A DNA stretch of 64,000 bases. Origin: Tolypothrix bouteillei VB521301 (GTDB lineage: Bacteria; Cyanobacteriota; Cyanobacteriia; Cyanobacteriales; Nostocaceae). This document shows, in pieces, positions 55,403 to 64,000 of the stretch. A model generated the notes under the pieces. That model searched no databases. It worked only from the letters and a program-made list of their open reading frames with translations, and was not told the DNA's origin. Positions within the stretch are counted from its first letter, which is position 1; every line of letters starts with the position of its first letter. The DNA is taken from NCBI RefSeq assembly GCF_000760695.4, contig NZ_JHEG04000002.1, positions 124,001 to 188,000 of the forward strand. The letters are read 5' to 3'. The position numbers and the translations under genes are program-made.

Positions 55403-55404
55403 AT

Positions 55405-55529
55405 CAATACGGTTCAGATAAGACTCGATCCCCCTAGCTTCCCGCTTGATTGGGGGAAGAAAGCCCTGCTTTCGAGCGGGCGGTTGGGGGGAACTTCAAG
55501 GATGAGATATTGTTACCTGAACCGTATTG
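55405..55529. mobile_element. MITE-like element C between ndhD4 and cupB
   Basis: 125 bases with perfect 13-base inverted ends (CAATACGGTTCAG and CTGAACCGTATTG). The interior holds G/C-run hairpins (TTGGGGGGAA, CCCCCTAG). Its left 35 bases recur inverted at 27686-27720. No coding capacity. It lies in the spacer of the CO2-uptake gene cluster and may influence downstream expression. Confidence 0.75.
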
Positions 55530-55695
55530 GCTTATCACTGATTGCCGAGCGACAGACACTAGTACAACATGGCATAAATAAGGCGACCATTAGTAATAAA
55601 CAAAAAGCTGAAAATAACAGCTTTTGTGCCTTCTGCTGACCTGTACTAGTCACCTTTCCCCAGCTACTCTTGATTACTTTTTTGGTAGAAACACA

Positions 55696-56829
55696 ATGAT
55701 GGTTACTCTTAAAAAACTCAACCAGTCTTCCCATCCCCTCAAAGAATATATTCACCGTTTGGAAGCCGGAGAAAGCCTCTTATCTGATTCTCTACAAAAT
55801 CTGCAAGAAGTTGTTGGAATTTTACACAGTTATGCATTTGTTTTAGATGCCTATTCCAAAAATCTTCTTCACATTGCTAACAATGCGTTCTTAGAACCAT
55901 TTCCTCTTTTGAAACACATGAATGGTGAAGCCACGCCTAACAATTTACTCCGCTATGCTTGGGACGATCGCTTAAATTTTGAATATGCAGAATATTGCGC
56001 TAAAACTATGTTTTGGCATGGTGGGGGTAGTTTGGATACCTACTTAAATTCATTGGAATTTGAGCAAGCCGCCCAAGAAGCAATACTGGCTAAATTTGAA
56101 AGCAATTTGTTATTCAAAAGCTTTCATTATTTATTTCGTAATTTTTTTCCAGAACAAATTAGACAATTAGCATATTATAGTGCTTTAGGTCAATTCTGGA
56201 GAGTCATGAGCGATCTCTTTAGTGAGTTATCGCAGCTTTATAACCGTCAGGAAATCTCTTCCATTTCTCAAGTGACAGACTATATTCAGTCCGGTCTAAC
56301 TGTAGCAGTCAAATCACCCATCACCTATAGTGTTAGTATTCGTGGAAAACTTTACAAAATTATTCCAAAAACAGCCGGGTTAAAATTTTTGCAAGATGTA
56401 GCCGTACCTTATGTGGAAACCATTTTCTTTCGAGGAACTCCCTTTTTTGGTACAACTTCCTACAATGCTCAAGCACGGCAAATACCTCAAGATCTATCTG
56501 AGTTTGCTTATGGCGTACTTTATGCCGATCCTCTCATAACGGGTGGTGCGGGAATTCCTCCTACTTTACTCATGCAAGATTTGCGCCATTTTCTACCTGA
56601 GTACTTACACGAAGTATATATGCGATCGCCCCGAAAAGAAGACAATCTCCGCGTACAAATTTGCCGCAGTTTCCAGAAATCCATGTTTTGCGTCGCGACA
56701 GCCGCTATCAAAGGGCTATCACCTTATCCCTTGGATACTAAAGAACCTTATCAACAACAAAGCAATCGTAAATATTTGGAAAGTTGGATGGATCGCTTCG
56801 TTGCTTCTCGTTTGCTGAATGTCCAGTAA
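55696..56829 (+). CDS. cupB: CO2 hydration protein, CupB/ChpX type
   Basis: 377 aa from the ATG at 55696 (MMVTLKKLNQ); an upstream frame extends to 55624 but its residues are not family-like. Cytoplasmic protein that binds the NDH-1 CO2-uptake complex and hydrates CO2. Family segments: LRYAWDDRLNFEYAEYCAKTMFWHGGG, RNFFPEQIRQLAYYSALGQFWRVMSDLF, VSIRGKLYKIIPKTAGLKFL, and FGVLYADPL-like YGVLYADPLITGGAGIPPTLLMQD. The choice of CupB over CupA is by context (no CupS). Confidence 0.83.
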   Translation: MMVTLKKLNQSSHPLKEYIHRLEAGESLLSDSLQNLQEVVGILHSYAFVLDAYSKNLLHIANNAFLEPFPLLKHMNGEATPNNLLRYAWDDRLNFEYAEYCAKTMFWHGGGSLDTYLNSLEFEQAAQEAILAKFESNLLFKSFHYLFRNFFPEQIRQLAYYSALGQFWRVMSDLFSELSQLYNRQEISSISQVTDYIQSGLTVAVKSPITYSVSIRGKLYKIIPKTAGLKFLQDVAVPYVETIFFRGTPFFGTTSYNAQARQIPQDLSEFAYGVLYADPLITGGAGIPPTLLMQDLRHFLPEYLHEVYMRSPRKEDNLRVQICRSFQKSMFCVATAAIKGLSPYPLDTKEPYQQQSNRKYLESWMDRFVASRLLNVQ

Positions 56830-57014
56830 TACCAAGCTTCGCGCATTTTTGAGAAAAATGCGCTCCTTCCACTACCCTTAGTAACACGGGAAGCTGGTAT
56901 CCCCGAAGTATGAGTATCAATTCATTAATTTCTTGATACTCATGCGTCATTCATGTCGGGGACGAATCGACATTTAAGCTATTATTTTGGTTGCCCAATT
57001 TTATTGTTACCTAC

Positions 57015-57829
57015 ATGAGCGACCCCCAAACTGAATTCGACTCGCCCTGGAAGGACATCCTACATTAGCTGATAAACTAGTCAAGATTTATCGTACTAGT
57101 GGTGAAGAAGCTTGGATACTCATCCATGTGGAGGTGCAGGCTCAAGAAGAAAGCAACTTTACCCAAAGGATGTTTATTTACAACTATCGCATTTATGACA
57201 GGTACAAGCGCCCGGTTGTATCACTGGCAGTTTTGGGAGATGAGCGTAGCACTTGGCGACCAACCCAATTTGGTTACCAATTATTTGGGTGTAGGATGGA
57301 TTTCCAGTTCCCAATTGTAAAGTTGGTAGACTATGAACAAAGGTGGTCGGAGCTATTCGCCAGTCGCAACCCGTTTGCCACAGTCGTGATGGCGCACCTC
57401 AAGGCAATTGAGACGCGCAGTGACCGTAATGCACGGCTTCAGTCGAAGCTAGCACTGACCAAACGACTGTACGAGTTGGGTTTTGAGAGGGAGGATATCA
57501 TTAATTTATTCCAGTTTATTGACTGGATGATGAGTTTACCATCTGAGTTAGAACAGGAATTTTGGCAAGAAATACGCACTTTTGAGGAGTCTAGACGTAT
57601 GCCGTACATCACTTCGGTTGAGCGAATTGGTATTGAAAAAGGTAAGCAGTCCGTACTTATAAAGGCTATATCTTTGGGGGTAAAACTCAAATTTGGTGAG
57701 TCGGGTCAAAATCTATTACCTGAAATTGAATCTATCTCTGATGTAAGTTTGTTAGAGACAATCTTAGAAGCGATAGACACAGCTTGTACTGTTAAGGAGT
57801 TACGGCAAGTTTATCAACCAGGGGCGTGA
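57015..57829 (+). pseudogene. Rpn/DUF4351-type nuclease gene with internal deletion
   Basis: The start codon at 57015 opens a good N-terminus (SDPQTEFDSPWKDIL) that hits a stop at 57066. The rest of the protein is in a shifted frame: LADKLVKIYRTSGEEAWILIHVEVQAQEE, then RMFIYNYRIYDRY and the C-terminal DUF4351 region. About 60 residues between these pieces that are present in full-length relatives are absent, so a deletion both removed coding sequence and shifted the frame. The PD-(D/E)XK-like motif IHVEVQ survives. A GTG at 57128 could still give a 233-aa product. Confidence 0.75.
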
Positions 57830-57884
57830 GTAATACGAGGTAGCTGCAACTCACTTTTCCACTCCATAAAATACACATTGAGAT

Positions 57885-57912
57885 CCCCTAGCCTTATTAA
57901 GGGGGGCTAGGG
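57885..57912. terminator. CCCTAGCC...GGCTAGGG hairpin between convergent genes
   Basis: Inverted repeat of eight bases with a 12-base loop, of the dispersed C-run/G-run class. It covers the stop codon of the haemagglutinin-type gene and lies between two convergent reading frames, so it may stop transcription from both sides. Confidence 0.5.
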
Positions 57913-60578
57913 CGTGTTTTCAAACATTGAAGAGAGCGCAAAGAACTCTGAGGAGAGACATGAGGCGCATGAGCCACAAGAACTACTTCACCGTTAGCGC
58001 TTTTTACCCATCTGGTTGCTTCGACAATTGCTCCTGAATTTATAGAAGTTTGTTTTATACGAGTGGATGAAGAACGAGCGTGAGTGTCAGGTTGAGGAGT
58101 TACCCAATCTACTTGCAAAGCATCAGCTATTAAGGGCTGGTAGGGACTGGTTGGGATACCACCACGTTCTGTAACAATGAGCGAATTTGCTGTTTGGATA
58201 TTACCAGCATTGCAGCTAGTATCAATTTGTTGGGTTGCATCAGCTAAATTTGCGGGTAGTTCAACTAACCCACTACTGGGATCGGTATCGGGTCTGTTGA
58301 TTTGTACAACACCATCTGTACCGAATCTAGAACTGGCGGTAATATCAGTGTCTGGAGCGAGAAATAGCCCTTGAGCCTTAAGATTAATATTCCCACCCCT
58401 TCCAGTGAAGGCATTAGCTGTGATATCGCTGTTGGCTGAGGAAATCAAGATAATGGTATCTATATTAATATTTCCGCCATTACCGCCCGCGTTATCGCTC
58501 CCTGCGGTAGCAGTTATGTTGCTATTGTTACGCAGTGAGATGCTTCTGGCTCTGAGAGTGATATTTCCACCTTCACCGAATTTTGTTTCTGTTGAAATAG
58601 TTCCCTGGCGATCGAGACGAATGGACGCAGCGGTAACATCTATATTGCCAGCTTGGCTTCCACCCTCGCTGCTGACACTGATTTGACCTCTATCTTGGAG
58701 AAAGATCTCTCCAGCTTTGATGGTTAAATTTCCCCCCTCTGCTAGCCCTGCAGTTTTAGCAGAGATAATTGCTCCTTCTCGAACAATCAACTTTGGCGTG
58801 TTGATATTGATATCTCCTGCTGTACCGAAATTAGCTGTTCCTACAAGCAACCCGCTTTGTCTTGTAGGAGAAGATCCTACAAGTTCAATCAATTTGGAAG
58901 CATTAATTGATAAGGTTCCGCCTTTACCTTCACCATCCCCAAATGTAGATGCTGAGACTTGTCCCCCATTCCCGACAATCAGTGTTCCTGTCTGTATAAT
59001 TAATTCGCCAGCATCTCCCTTACTGTTTTGCGAAACTGCGTACAATCCACTAGAGTAGTTACCTGCATTGGAAAAACCCGAGATGTTTACCGATTGGGCA
59101 TCAACAAACAGTTTTCCACCTTGCCCGCCAAGACTAGATGCAGAAATTTGTGCTCCACCTTGAAGCGTGAGCGTGTTCGTTTTAATGGATAAATCTCCCG
59201 CCTTTCCACCGTTTGAGGTGCTAGTAAAGAATCCACTGGGATTGGCATTAGCAGCCGTACCAAAAAGTTCTATTGACTTGGCATTTACAAAGAGTTTCCC
59301 CCCTTGACCACCACTGCTAGATGCTGACACTTGTGCTCCATCTTTCACAACAAAATTGTCTGTTTGGATAGTTATATCTCCAGCATCTCCTCCATTTAAA
59401 GCATTCGTAAATAAACCACTCGGTTTGCCGTACTCATTAGTTCCAAATAGGTTTACAGATTCGGTGGCAGTTACGAAAAGATTTGCTGCCTTTCCAGAGC
59501 TTGAAATTCCCGTACTAATTTGCGAGCCATTACCCACAGTCAAACGACCTGTTTGAATTGTCAAATTGCCAGATAATCCAGTTCCCAAAGCTTCAGTGGA
59601 AAGTTGACTATTTTCCAAAACATCTAGTGATTCCGAAGCATTTACTGTTAATGTTCCTGCTGTATTTGTCCCTGTAGCGATCGCAAATATTTGAGAATCG
59701 CGAACTGAAATACGTTTACCCTGTAGCTGAATATTAGGTTCCAAACCACTATCACCTACAACCGTGTTTTGAGGCAAAGACACATCTAGCAATGCTTGTT
59801 GTGAGAGTGATATGTTAGCTCGGGGAACACTCTCAGGAACGCTCAAACGCAGTTGATTGTCTGCGGTTTGAAGGTTAACAACTCCATTACCTGAAACCGC
59901 TACCAGACTGAGTTGACCGTTTGGTGCTTTGAGTTTCCCCCCGATTAACTCTACATCACCACCCACCAATAATAAACTTTGATTGCGCTTAACTTCTAAA
60001 CCTACCAAAGAGCGATTGATAATTGATTGGGCTGATATTTGATTAAAGAGCAGTGCTGAAGGGTTAATAGTTAAAGTTGCATTCGGGCGTTCTGGGGTAG
60101 AAGCGCTGAACAAACCTTTATCGCTAAACTGAATGGCATTGGCTGTTGTTGCCATAAACGAGCCACCTATGTCTATGCTGGCATTGGGTCCAAAGCTAAT
60201 GCCATTGGGATTGATCAAAAACAAGTTGGCTTTACCAGAAACGGACAGTTTACCTAAGATGTTTGAGCGATCGCTACCTGTTACCCGAGTGATAATGTTT
60301 TTTATACCATTAGGGCTGACAAAAGACGCAGTTCGTCCTGCATCGACGTTAAATTTTTGGAAACTATGAAACAAGTTATTGCCACGAGTTGCGCCGCCGC
60401 CAATTATATCAAGTGGTATGCCGGAAAGAGAGCCAACTCTTGAAGATTCACTTCCCATAGTTGTATCAGGTACAATACTTTGAGCAACTGCACGTTTAAC
60501 CGTACTTATTCCCAGCAATGCAACCAATGCCAAACACGTTTTCAGACTTATTCTGCTTGATAAAAGTATGGTAGTCAT
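57897..60578 (-). CDS. Filamentous haemagglutinin N-terminal domain exoprotein
   Basis: About 893 aa from the ATG at 60578. Signal peptide of about 35 residues (SLKTCLALVALLG, cut near AVAQ). A TPS/haemagglutination activity domain (about 45-170) shows LFHSFQKFNV, LFLINPNGISFGPNASIDIGGSFMATTA. The middle is a beta-helix of repeating GGxAGD(I/L)xI(Q/K)T units. The C-terminal region has the DTSCNAGN...RGG.P..PYQPL motif of cyanobacterial members. Such proteins are exported by a TpsB outer-membrane partner; none is nearby. The last few codons and stop lie inside a dispersed repeat. Confidence 0.87.
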   Translation of the reverse strand: MTTILLSSRISLKTCLALVALLGISTVKRAVAQSIVPDTTMGSESSRVGSLSGIPLDIIGGGATRGNNLFHSFQKFNVDAGRTASFVSPNGIKNIITRVTGSDRSNILGKLSVSGKANLFLINPNGISFGPNASIDIGGSFMATTANAIQFSDKGLFSASTPERPNATLTINPSALLFNQISAQSIINRSLVGLEVKRNQSLLLVGGDVELIGGKLKAPNGQLSLVAVSGNGVVNLQTADNQLRLSVPESVPRANISLSQQALLDVSLPQNTVVGDSGLEPNIQLQGKRISVRDSQIFAIATGTNTAGTLTVNASESLDVLENSQLSTEALGTGLSGNLTIQTGRLTVGNGSQISTGISSSGKAANLFVTATESVNLFGTNEYGKPSGLFTNALNGGDAGDITIQTDNFVVKDGAQVSASSSGGQGGKLFVNAKSIELFGTAANANPSGFFTSTSNGGKAGDLSIKTNTLTLQGGAQISASSLGGQGGKLFVDAQSVNISGFSNAGNYSSGLYAVSQNSKGDAGELIIQTGTLIVGNGGQVSASTFGDGEGKGGTLSINASKLIELVGSSPTRQSGLLVGTANFGTAGDININTPKLIVREGAIISAKTAGLAEGGNLTIKAGEIFLQDRGQISVSSEGGSQAGNIDVTAASIRLDRQGTISTETKFGEGGNITLRARSISLRNNSNITATAGSDNAGGNGGNINIDTIILISSANSDITANAFTGRGGNINLKAQGLFLAPDTDITASSRFGTDGVVQINRPDTDPSSGLVELPANLADATQQIDTSCNAGNIQTANSLIVTERGGIPTSPYQPLIADALQVDWVTPQPDTHARSSSTRIKQTSINSGAIVEATRWVKSANGEVVLVAHAPHVSPQSSLRSLQCLKTRPSPP

Positions 60579-60668
60579 TACACATTCCAACCCAAAAGCG
60601 TATCTGCGATCCAGATGGTTAGATACCCGGCTCCTTGAAGAAGTCGGGGAGCTTGCAGTAGCAGAATA

Positions 60669-61289
60669 TTAGAAACTACCACTGAAATCCAGAATTGGTG
60701 AATTTGTATCAAAAATTCCTGTATTTAAGTGATTTATTGTAGAAAAGTTCGGTGTATTACCTGAGAAGGAATCGTGCAAGGAATGTATGCCTCCCAGTTT
60801 TAAATTATCATTCAATTTGTAACTACCCACAACAACACGTGGAACTAAAGTTGTCAAACCTAAGACGGATTTATATTCTATGAAGATAGGAGGGTTGACA
60901 GGATTGGTGGCACTATGGAAGGGAACTTGAGTAGTCCCACCAGAACTGGAATCTGTCACTGTATCGGCTATATAAATATCATCTCCTTGCTCAAAATTTT
61001 CAATGATATCAATACCTTCAAAACTAGTTACCTGAATTTTGTTAGGTCCTATATCTTGCATTCGGGCATTGGGGTCTTGAAAGAAATAGTAATCAACTCC
61101 AACACTGCCTTTTAATGTATCGTTCCCCAAACCACCAAAAAGCAAATCAATATCGTCGCCATCACCACCGCCTAGAGTGTCATCTCCTTGTTTACCGAAG
61201 ATTTGGTCGTTCAGTTCAGATCCAAATAAAATATCGTTGGCTCCATCGGAACCTTCAATGGTATTAAATTCAATATATAAAACTGTCAT
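60669..61289 (-). CDS. RTX-type calcium-binding protein
   Basis: 206 aa. RTX nonapeptide-like repeats at about 20-70 (SDGANDILFG, GKQGDDTLGGGDGDD, FGGLGNDTLKG) bind calcium and are typical of type I-secreted proteins. The C-terminal two-thirds (NFEQGDDIYIADTVTDSS) is a beta-rich domain seen in cyanobacterial haemolysin-type calcium-binding proteins. No N-terminal signal peptide, which agrees with type I secretion. AGGAG precedes the ATG. Upstream of the haemagglutinin-type gene on the same strand with a 90-base gap; joint surface roles are possible. Confidence 0.82.
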   Translation of the reverse strand: MTVLYIEFNTIEGSDGANDILFGSELNDQIFGKQGDDTLGGGDGDDIDLLFGGLGNDTLKGSVGVDYYFFQDPNARMQDIGPNKIQVTSFEGIDIIENFEQGDDIYIADTVTDSSSGGTTQVPFHSATNPVNPPIFIEYKSVLGLTTLVPRVVVGSYKLNDNLKLGGIHSLHDSFSGNTPNFSTINHLNTGIFDTNSPILDFSGSF

Positions 61290-61681
61290 TGTAAATATCT
61301 CCTGTTGTCAGCTCAGTAATGTGGTTACGGTAGATACACAAAATTCTTCGTCCCACAACTACAGCGATTTAGAGGAAGATGCTGCATTGCATAAATTTTT
61401 TGTCCCAACTTATACTTCAGGCAATTTTCTGATTTTTCTGCAACAAATTAAATAACTTTATAAAAGTTTGTAAATCATCCAGTTTATTTCCGATCCGCTT
61501 TAGCTGACTTTTGCCTTTTATCTGTTACTAATGGTTGCTTTATTGACACCGTTCTGTACTAGTATAGGGAGCGAGGACCGAGCACACAGGATTTTTTATC
61601 CTCTTTGTCCCCAATCTCCAGTACCCTACCTATGGCACAATAAAAGACGGTAATAAGAAATATATAGATAAGGTAACAAGC
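61290..61681. other. Divergent intergenic region upstream of chlI
   Basis: About 390 bases between the RTX gene and chlI that must carry both promoters. AT-rich; no hairpin, repeat or small gene stands out. Confidence 0.5.
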
Positions 61682-62797
61682 GTGAGTCCAACTGCTCAAG
61701 CCACCGCAAGTGCGCGTCGTGTGGTATTTCCATTTACAGCAATTGTGGGTCAGGAAGAAATGAAACTGGCTCTGCTGTTGAACGTGATTGACCCAAAAAT
61801 TGGTGGTGTGATGATTATGGGCGATCGCGGTACGGGGAAATCCACAACTATCCGGGCGCTGGCTGACTTGCTACCAGAAATCCCTGTCGTCGCCAATGAC
61901 CCATTCAACAGCCATCCCAGCGATCCCGATTTGATGAGCGATGAAATCCGCCTACAGCTAGAGCAAGGAGCGGAGATTCCTACAGTTCAGAAAAAGGTGA
62001 TCATGGTAGATCTCCCATTGGGAGCTACAGAAGACCGCGTTTGCGGTACCATTGACATCGAAAAAGCTTTATCAGAAGGTGTTAAAGCCTTTGAACCGGG
62101 ATTGTTGGCAAAAGCCAATCGAGGTATTCTCTACGTAGATGAAGTGAACTTGCTAGATGACCATCTCGTAGACGTGCTTCTTGACTCTGCAGCAAGTGGC
62201 TGGAACACGGTAGAAAGGGAAGGTATCTCCATTCGTCACCCAGCTCGTTTCGTGCTAGTAGGTTCTGGGAACCCAGAAGAAGGGGAACTGCGTCCTCAAC
62301 TCCTCGATCGCTTTGGCATGCATGCTGAGATTCACACAGTGAAAGAACCAGCTTTACGCGTGCAAATTGTGGAACAACGGGCAGAATTTGACCAAAATCC
62401 TCCGGCTTTTTTGGAAAAGTACAAATCTCAGCAGGAAGAACTACAGCAAAAAATCGTCAATGCCCAACAGCTTTTACCAAGTGTTACAATTGATTACGAT
62501 TTACGAGTGAAAATCTCTGAAGTTTGTTCTGAACTGGATGTCGATGGCTTGCGGGGTGATATTGTCACCAACCGCGCAGCTAAAGCAATAACCGCGTTTG
62601 AAGGGCGCAACGAAGTCACAGTTGATGATATTCGTCGCATCATTACTTTGTGTTTGCGTCACAGGTTGCGGAAAGACCCCTTGGAGTCTATTGATTCTGG
62701 TTACAAAGTAGAAAAAGCTTTTGGTCGGGTTTTTGGTGTAGAAATACCTGAAGATACAGCACAAACAAACGGTACGGGACAAAAGGTGAGAAGTTAG
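61682..62797 (+). CDS. chlI: Magnesium chelatase ATPase subunit ChlI
   Basis: 371 aa starting with GTG. AAA+ ATPase that, with ChlD and ChlH, inserts Mg2+ into protoporphyrin IX, the first committed chlorophyll step. Walker A GDRGTGKS (47-54), Walker [14 protein letters not shown], sensor 1 [19 protein letters not shown], and the family N-terminal [16 protein letters not shown] are all intact. Normal length. Stand-alone gene on this strand. Cytoplasmic ring complex. Confidence 0.95.
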   Translation: MSPTAQATASARRVVFPFTAIVGQEEMKLALLLNVIDPKIGGVMIMGDRGTGKSTTIRALADLLPEIPVVANDPFNSHPSDPDLMSDEIRLQLEQGAEIPTVQKKVIMVDLPLGATEDRVCGTIDIEKALSEGVKAFEPGLLAKANRGILYVDEVNLLDDHLVDVLLDSAASGWNTVEREGISIRHPARFVLVGSGNPEEGELRPQLLDRFGMHAEIHTVKEPALRVQIVEQRAEFDQNPPAFLEKYKSQQEELQQKIVNAQQLLPSVTIDYDLRVKISEVCSELDVDGLRGDIVTNRAAKAITAFEGRNEVTVDDIRRIITLCLRHRLRKDPLESIDSGYKVEKAFGRVFGVEIPEDTAQTNGTGQKVRS

Positions 62798-62874
62798 CGA
62801 TCGGTCATTGGTCATTTCATCAGTGACCGGTGACCATCCAGATTAATCAGTAACCGCTAACCAGTGACTTAATT

Positions 62875-63171
62875 ATGAGATTTTGGCGCTTTTGGTTTAA
62901 TTCATTTATTTTATCGAGCCAGTACAACCCTCCGCGCTTTGTGGAGATGGTAATGGTTTTAGTGGCGCTTGTATTGCTCATGATTTGGCAAATTACATTC
63001 GAGTCGCCATACATGATACTTGGTTGGAGTTTGGTAGTTGGAGCATCATTTTCTATATTGGTACGAGAAGCCATTGCTCCAACTCCAGAAACGCGCATCA
63101 ATCAATTAGCAGCATTTTTGTTTTTGATAATTAGTGGCTTTGGGTTTTTGTATGTTTTTCAAACTGTTTGA
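62875..63171 (+). CDS. Small conserved-type membrane protein
   Basis: 98 aa. Two or three hydrophobic helices (MVMVLVALVLLMIWQI, MILGWSLVVGASFSILV and AAFLFLIISGFGFLYVF), with aromatic residues at both ends (MRFWRFWFNSF). No known family motif recognised. Located just after chlI and in the same direction; a role near thylakoid membranes is possible but unproven. Confidence 0.65.
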   Translation: MRFWRFWFNSFILSSQYNPPRFVEMVMVLVALVLLMIWQITFESPYMILGWSLVVGASFSILVREAIAPTPETRINQLAAFLFLIISGFGFLYVFQTV

Positions 63172-63262
63172 ACCCGAAGTCCGAACTAGTATTGCGCCAC
63201 ATGAATTCTGAAGTCAATAACCATAATATAGCAATCCTAAATCATTTGTAGAAAATTTAGAT

Positions 63263-63325
63263 TGCTAATGGCTAATGGCTAATGGCTAATAGCTAATGGT
63301 TAATAAGCAATTAGCTATTAGCCGT
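63263..63325 (+). repeat. TGGCTAA heptamer repeat, third tract
   Basis: About five TGGCTAA/TAGCTAA units followed by AATTAGCTATTAGCC. Same STRR class as 45225-45321 and 53704-53826. Confidence 0.9.
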
Positions 63326-63416
63326 CTTCGGTATTATCCCATTTTGTGCAGTTCTGAACCTGAGTGTTCCCTAACAACTATTAAAATTAAGAGATTCCTT
63401 TCAAAAGGATATTAGT

Positions 63417-64000
63417 ATGACCCAAGCCCTACCCAAATTAGTCACTTTTGAAGAATTTTTGAGATGGAAACCTGAAGTAGGACGATACGAACTGCACAAT
63501 GGATTGGTTATCGAGACGCAACCAACGGGACCGCATGAACGAATCAAAGGTTTTTTAGCTTCCGAATTAACCGTTGAGTACAAACGGTTGAAATTGCCTT
63601 ACTTCATACCGAATCAGGCGCTAGTAAAACCGCCAGGAAGCGAATCAGGGTATTTGCCCGATATTTTGATAATAAATGATGAAAATTTAGCAGCAGAACC
63701 ATTGTGGGAAAAAGAATCGACAGTTTCCCAGGGTGCATCAGTTCCTCTAGTTATTGAAGTTGTTAGTACTAACTGGCGTGATGATTATTTGAAAAAGTTC
63801 GCTGATTATGAAGAAATGGGTATTCCCGAGTACTGGATTGCGGACTACGCTGCTTTGGGTGGCAAACTTTTCATTGGCAATCCAAAGCAACCCACTCTCT
63901 CCATTTACGAATTGATAGAAGGCGAATATCAGCGAGTGACCCAGTTTCGTGGAGACGATCGCATTATCTCTCCAACTTTTCCCGAATTAAATCTAACTGT
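63417..64000 (+). CDS. Uma2 family (DUF820) endonuclease-like protein, cut by window end
   Basis: At least 194 aa from the ATG at 63417, open to the last base. Uma2 restriction-endonuclease-like fold: FEEFLRWKPEVGRYELHNGLVIE, YLPDILII (the PD motif), VPLVIEVVS (the E-x-x core) and YEEMGIPEYWIADY. These genes are numerous in cyanobacteria; function unknown, possibly nuclease or mobile-element related. The end is missing because the window stops. Confidence 0.88.
   Translation, partial: MTQALPKLVTFEEFLRWKPEVGRYELHNGLVIETQPTGPHERIKGFLASELTVEYKRLKLPYFIPNQALVKPPGSESGYLPDILIINDENLAAEPLWEKESTVSQGASVPLVIEVVSTNWRDDYLKKFADYEEMGIPEYWIADYAALGGKLFIGNPKQPTLSIYELIEGEYQRVTQFRGDDRIISPTFPELNLT

Noticed and set aside
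51877..56829. Respiratory NDH-1 genes (ndhF1/ndhD1 type)
   Set aside because: The cup-type CO2 hydration gene directly downstream and the sequence type point to the CO2-uptake complex instead.

Overview
The window is chromosomal DNA of a cyanobacterium. Evidence: chlorophyll genes (chlP, chlI), an rpaA-type regulator, an nblS-type kinase, a CO2-uptake NDH-1 set (ndhF4-ndhD4-cupB type), narM, very frequent HIP1 octamers (GCGATCGC), and cyanobacterial repeat classes (TGGCTAA heptamer tracts, GCAGAGGCGCAGAGG repeats, MITE-like elements). Large mosaic signalling proteins and abundant repeats suggest a filamentous Nostocales-type genome; that last step is inference.

Layout. 0.3-6.3 kb: a giant Ser/Thr kinase-ATPase-GAF-histidine kinase. 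6.6-7.2 kb: an HPP membrane protein. 8.0-13.3 kb: a reverse-strand operon of solenoid proteins (LRV, pentapeptide-WD40, pentapeptide). 13.8-17.3 kb: a Tat-exported phosphatase, a YARHG Ser/Thr kinase and, divergent from it, narM and a molbindin (nitrate/molybdenum theme). 17.7-21.0 kb: a PNPOx-like flavoprotein behind a strong promoter holding an operator-like palindrome, then lemA and an M48 protease.

21.1-27.6 kb is a defence-type island: a frameshifted DUF433 antitoxin, a UPF0175/DUF3368 toxin-antitoxin pair, a Septu-type ATPase/HNH pair (ptuA-ptuB), and a divergent pair of unrecognised helical proteins that are candidates for a new system. 27.9-31.1 kb: a zinc alcohol dehydrogenase, the tail of a lost SDR gene and a ThDP enzyme.

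31.1-34.3 kb is a small island inserted in a tRNA-Cys gene. The intact tRNA is at the right end and a 45-bp copy of its 3' part is at the left end. Cargo is a solo TnpB element, a VapBC-like pair and an IS630 fragment; no integrase remains.

34.6-42.5 kb: cysA, a YidD protein with an unusual cysteine-rich tail, chlP, a PEP-CTERM protein, rpaA, an alpha/beta hydrolase, a clipped pentapeptide gene and an AlkB-like oxygenase. 42.5-44.5 kb lacks genes: two abutting MITE-like elements, then about 0.9 kb with many stable hairpins (including GNRA and UNCG loops) that may be a large structured RNA, followed by two unrecognised genes. 46.3-56.8 kb: a sugar-nucleotide epimerase, purD, nblS and the CO2-uptake NDH-1 genes. 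57-64 kb: a broken Rpn/DUF4351 gene, a haemagglutinin-type exoprotein, an RTX protein, chlI, a small membrane protein and a Uma2 gene cut by the window edge.

Core photosynthesis and metabolism genes thus alternate with accessory blocks that carry nearly all the repeats, gene remnants and defence genes.
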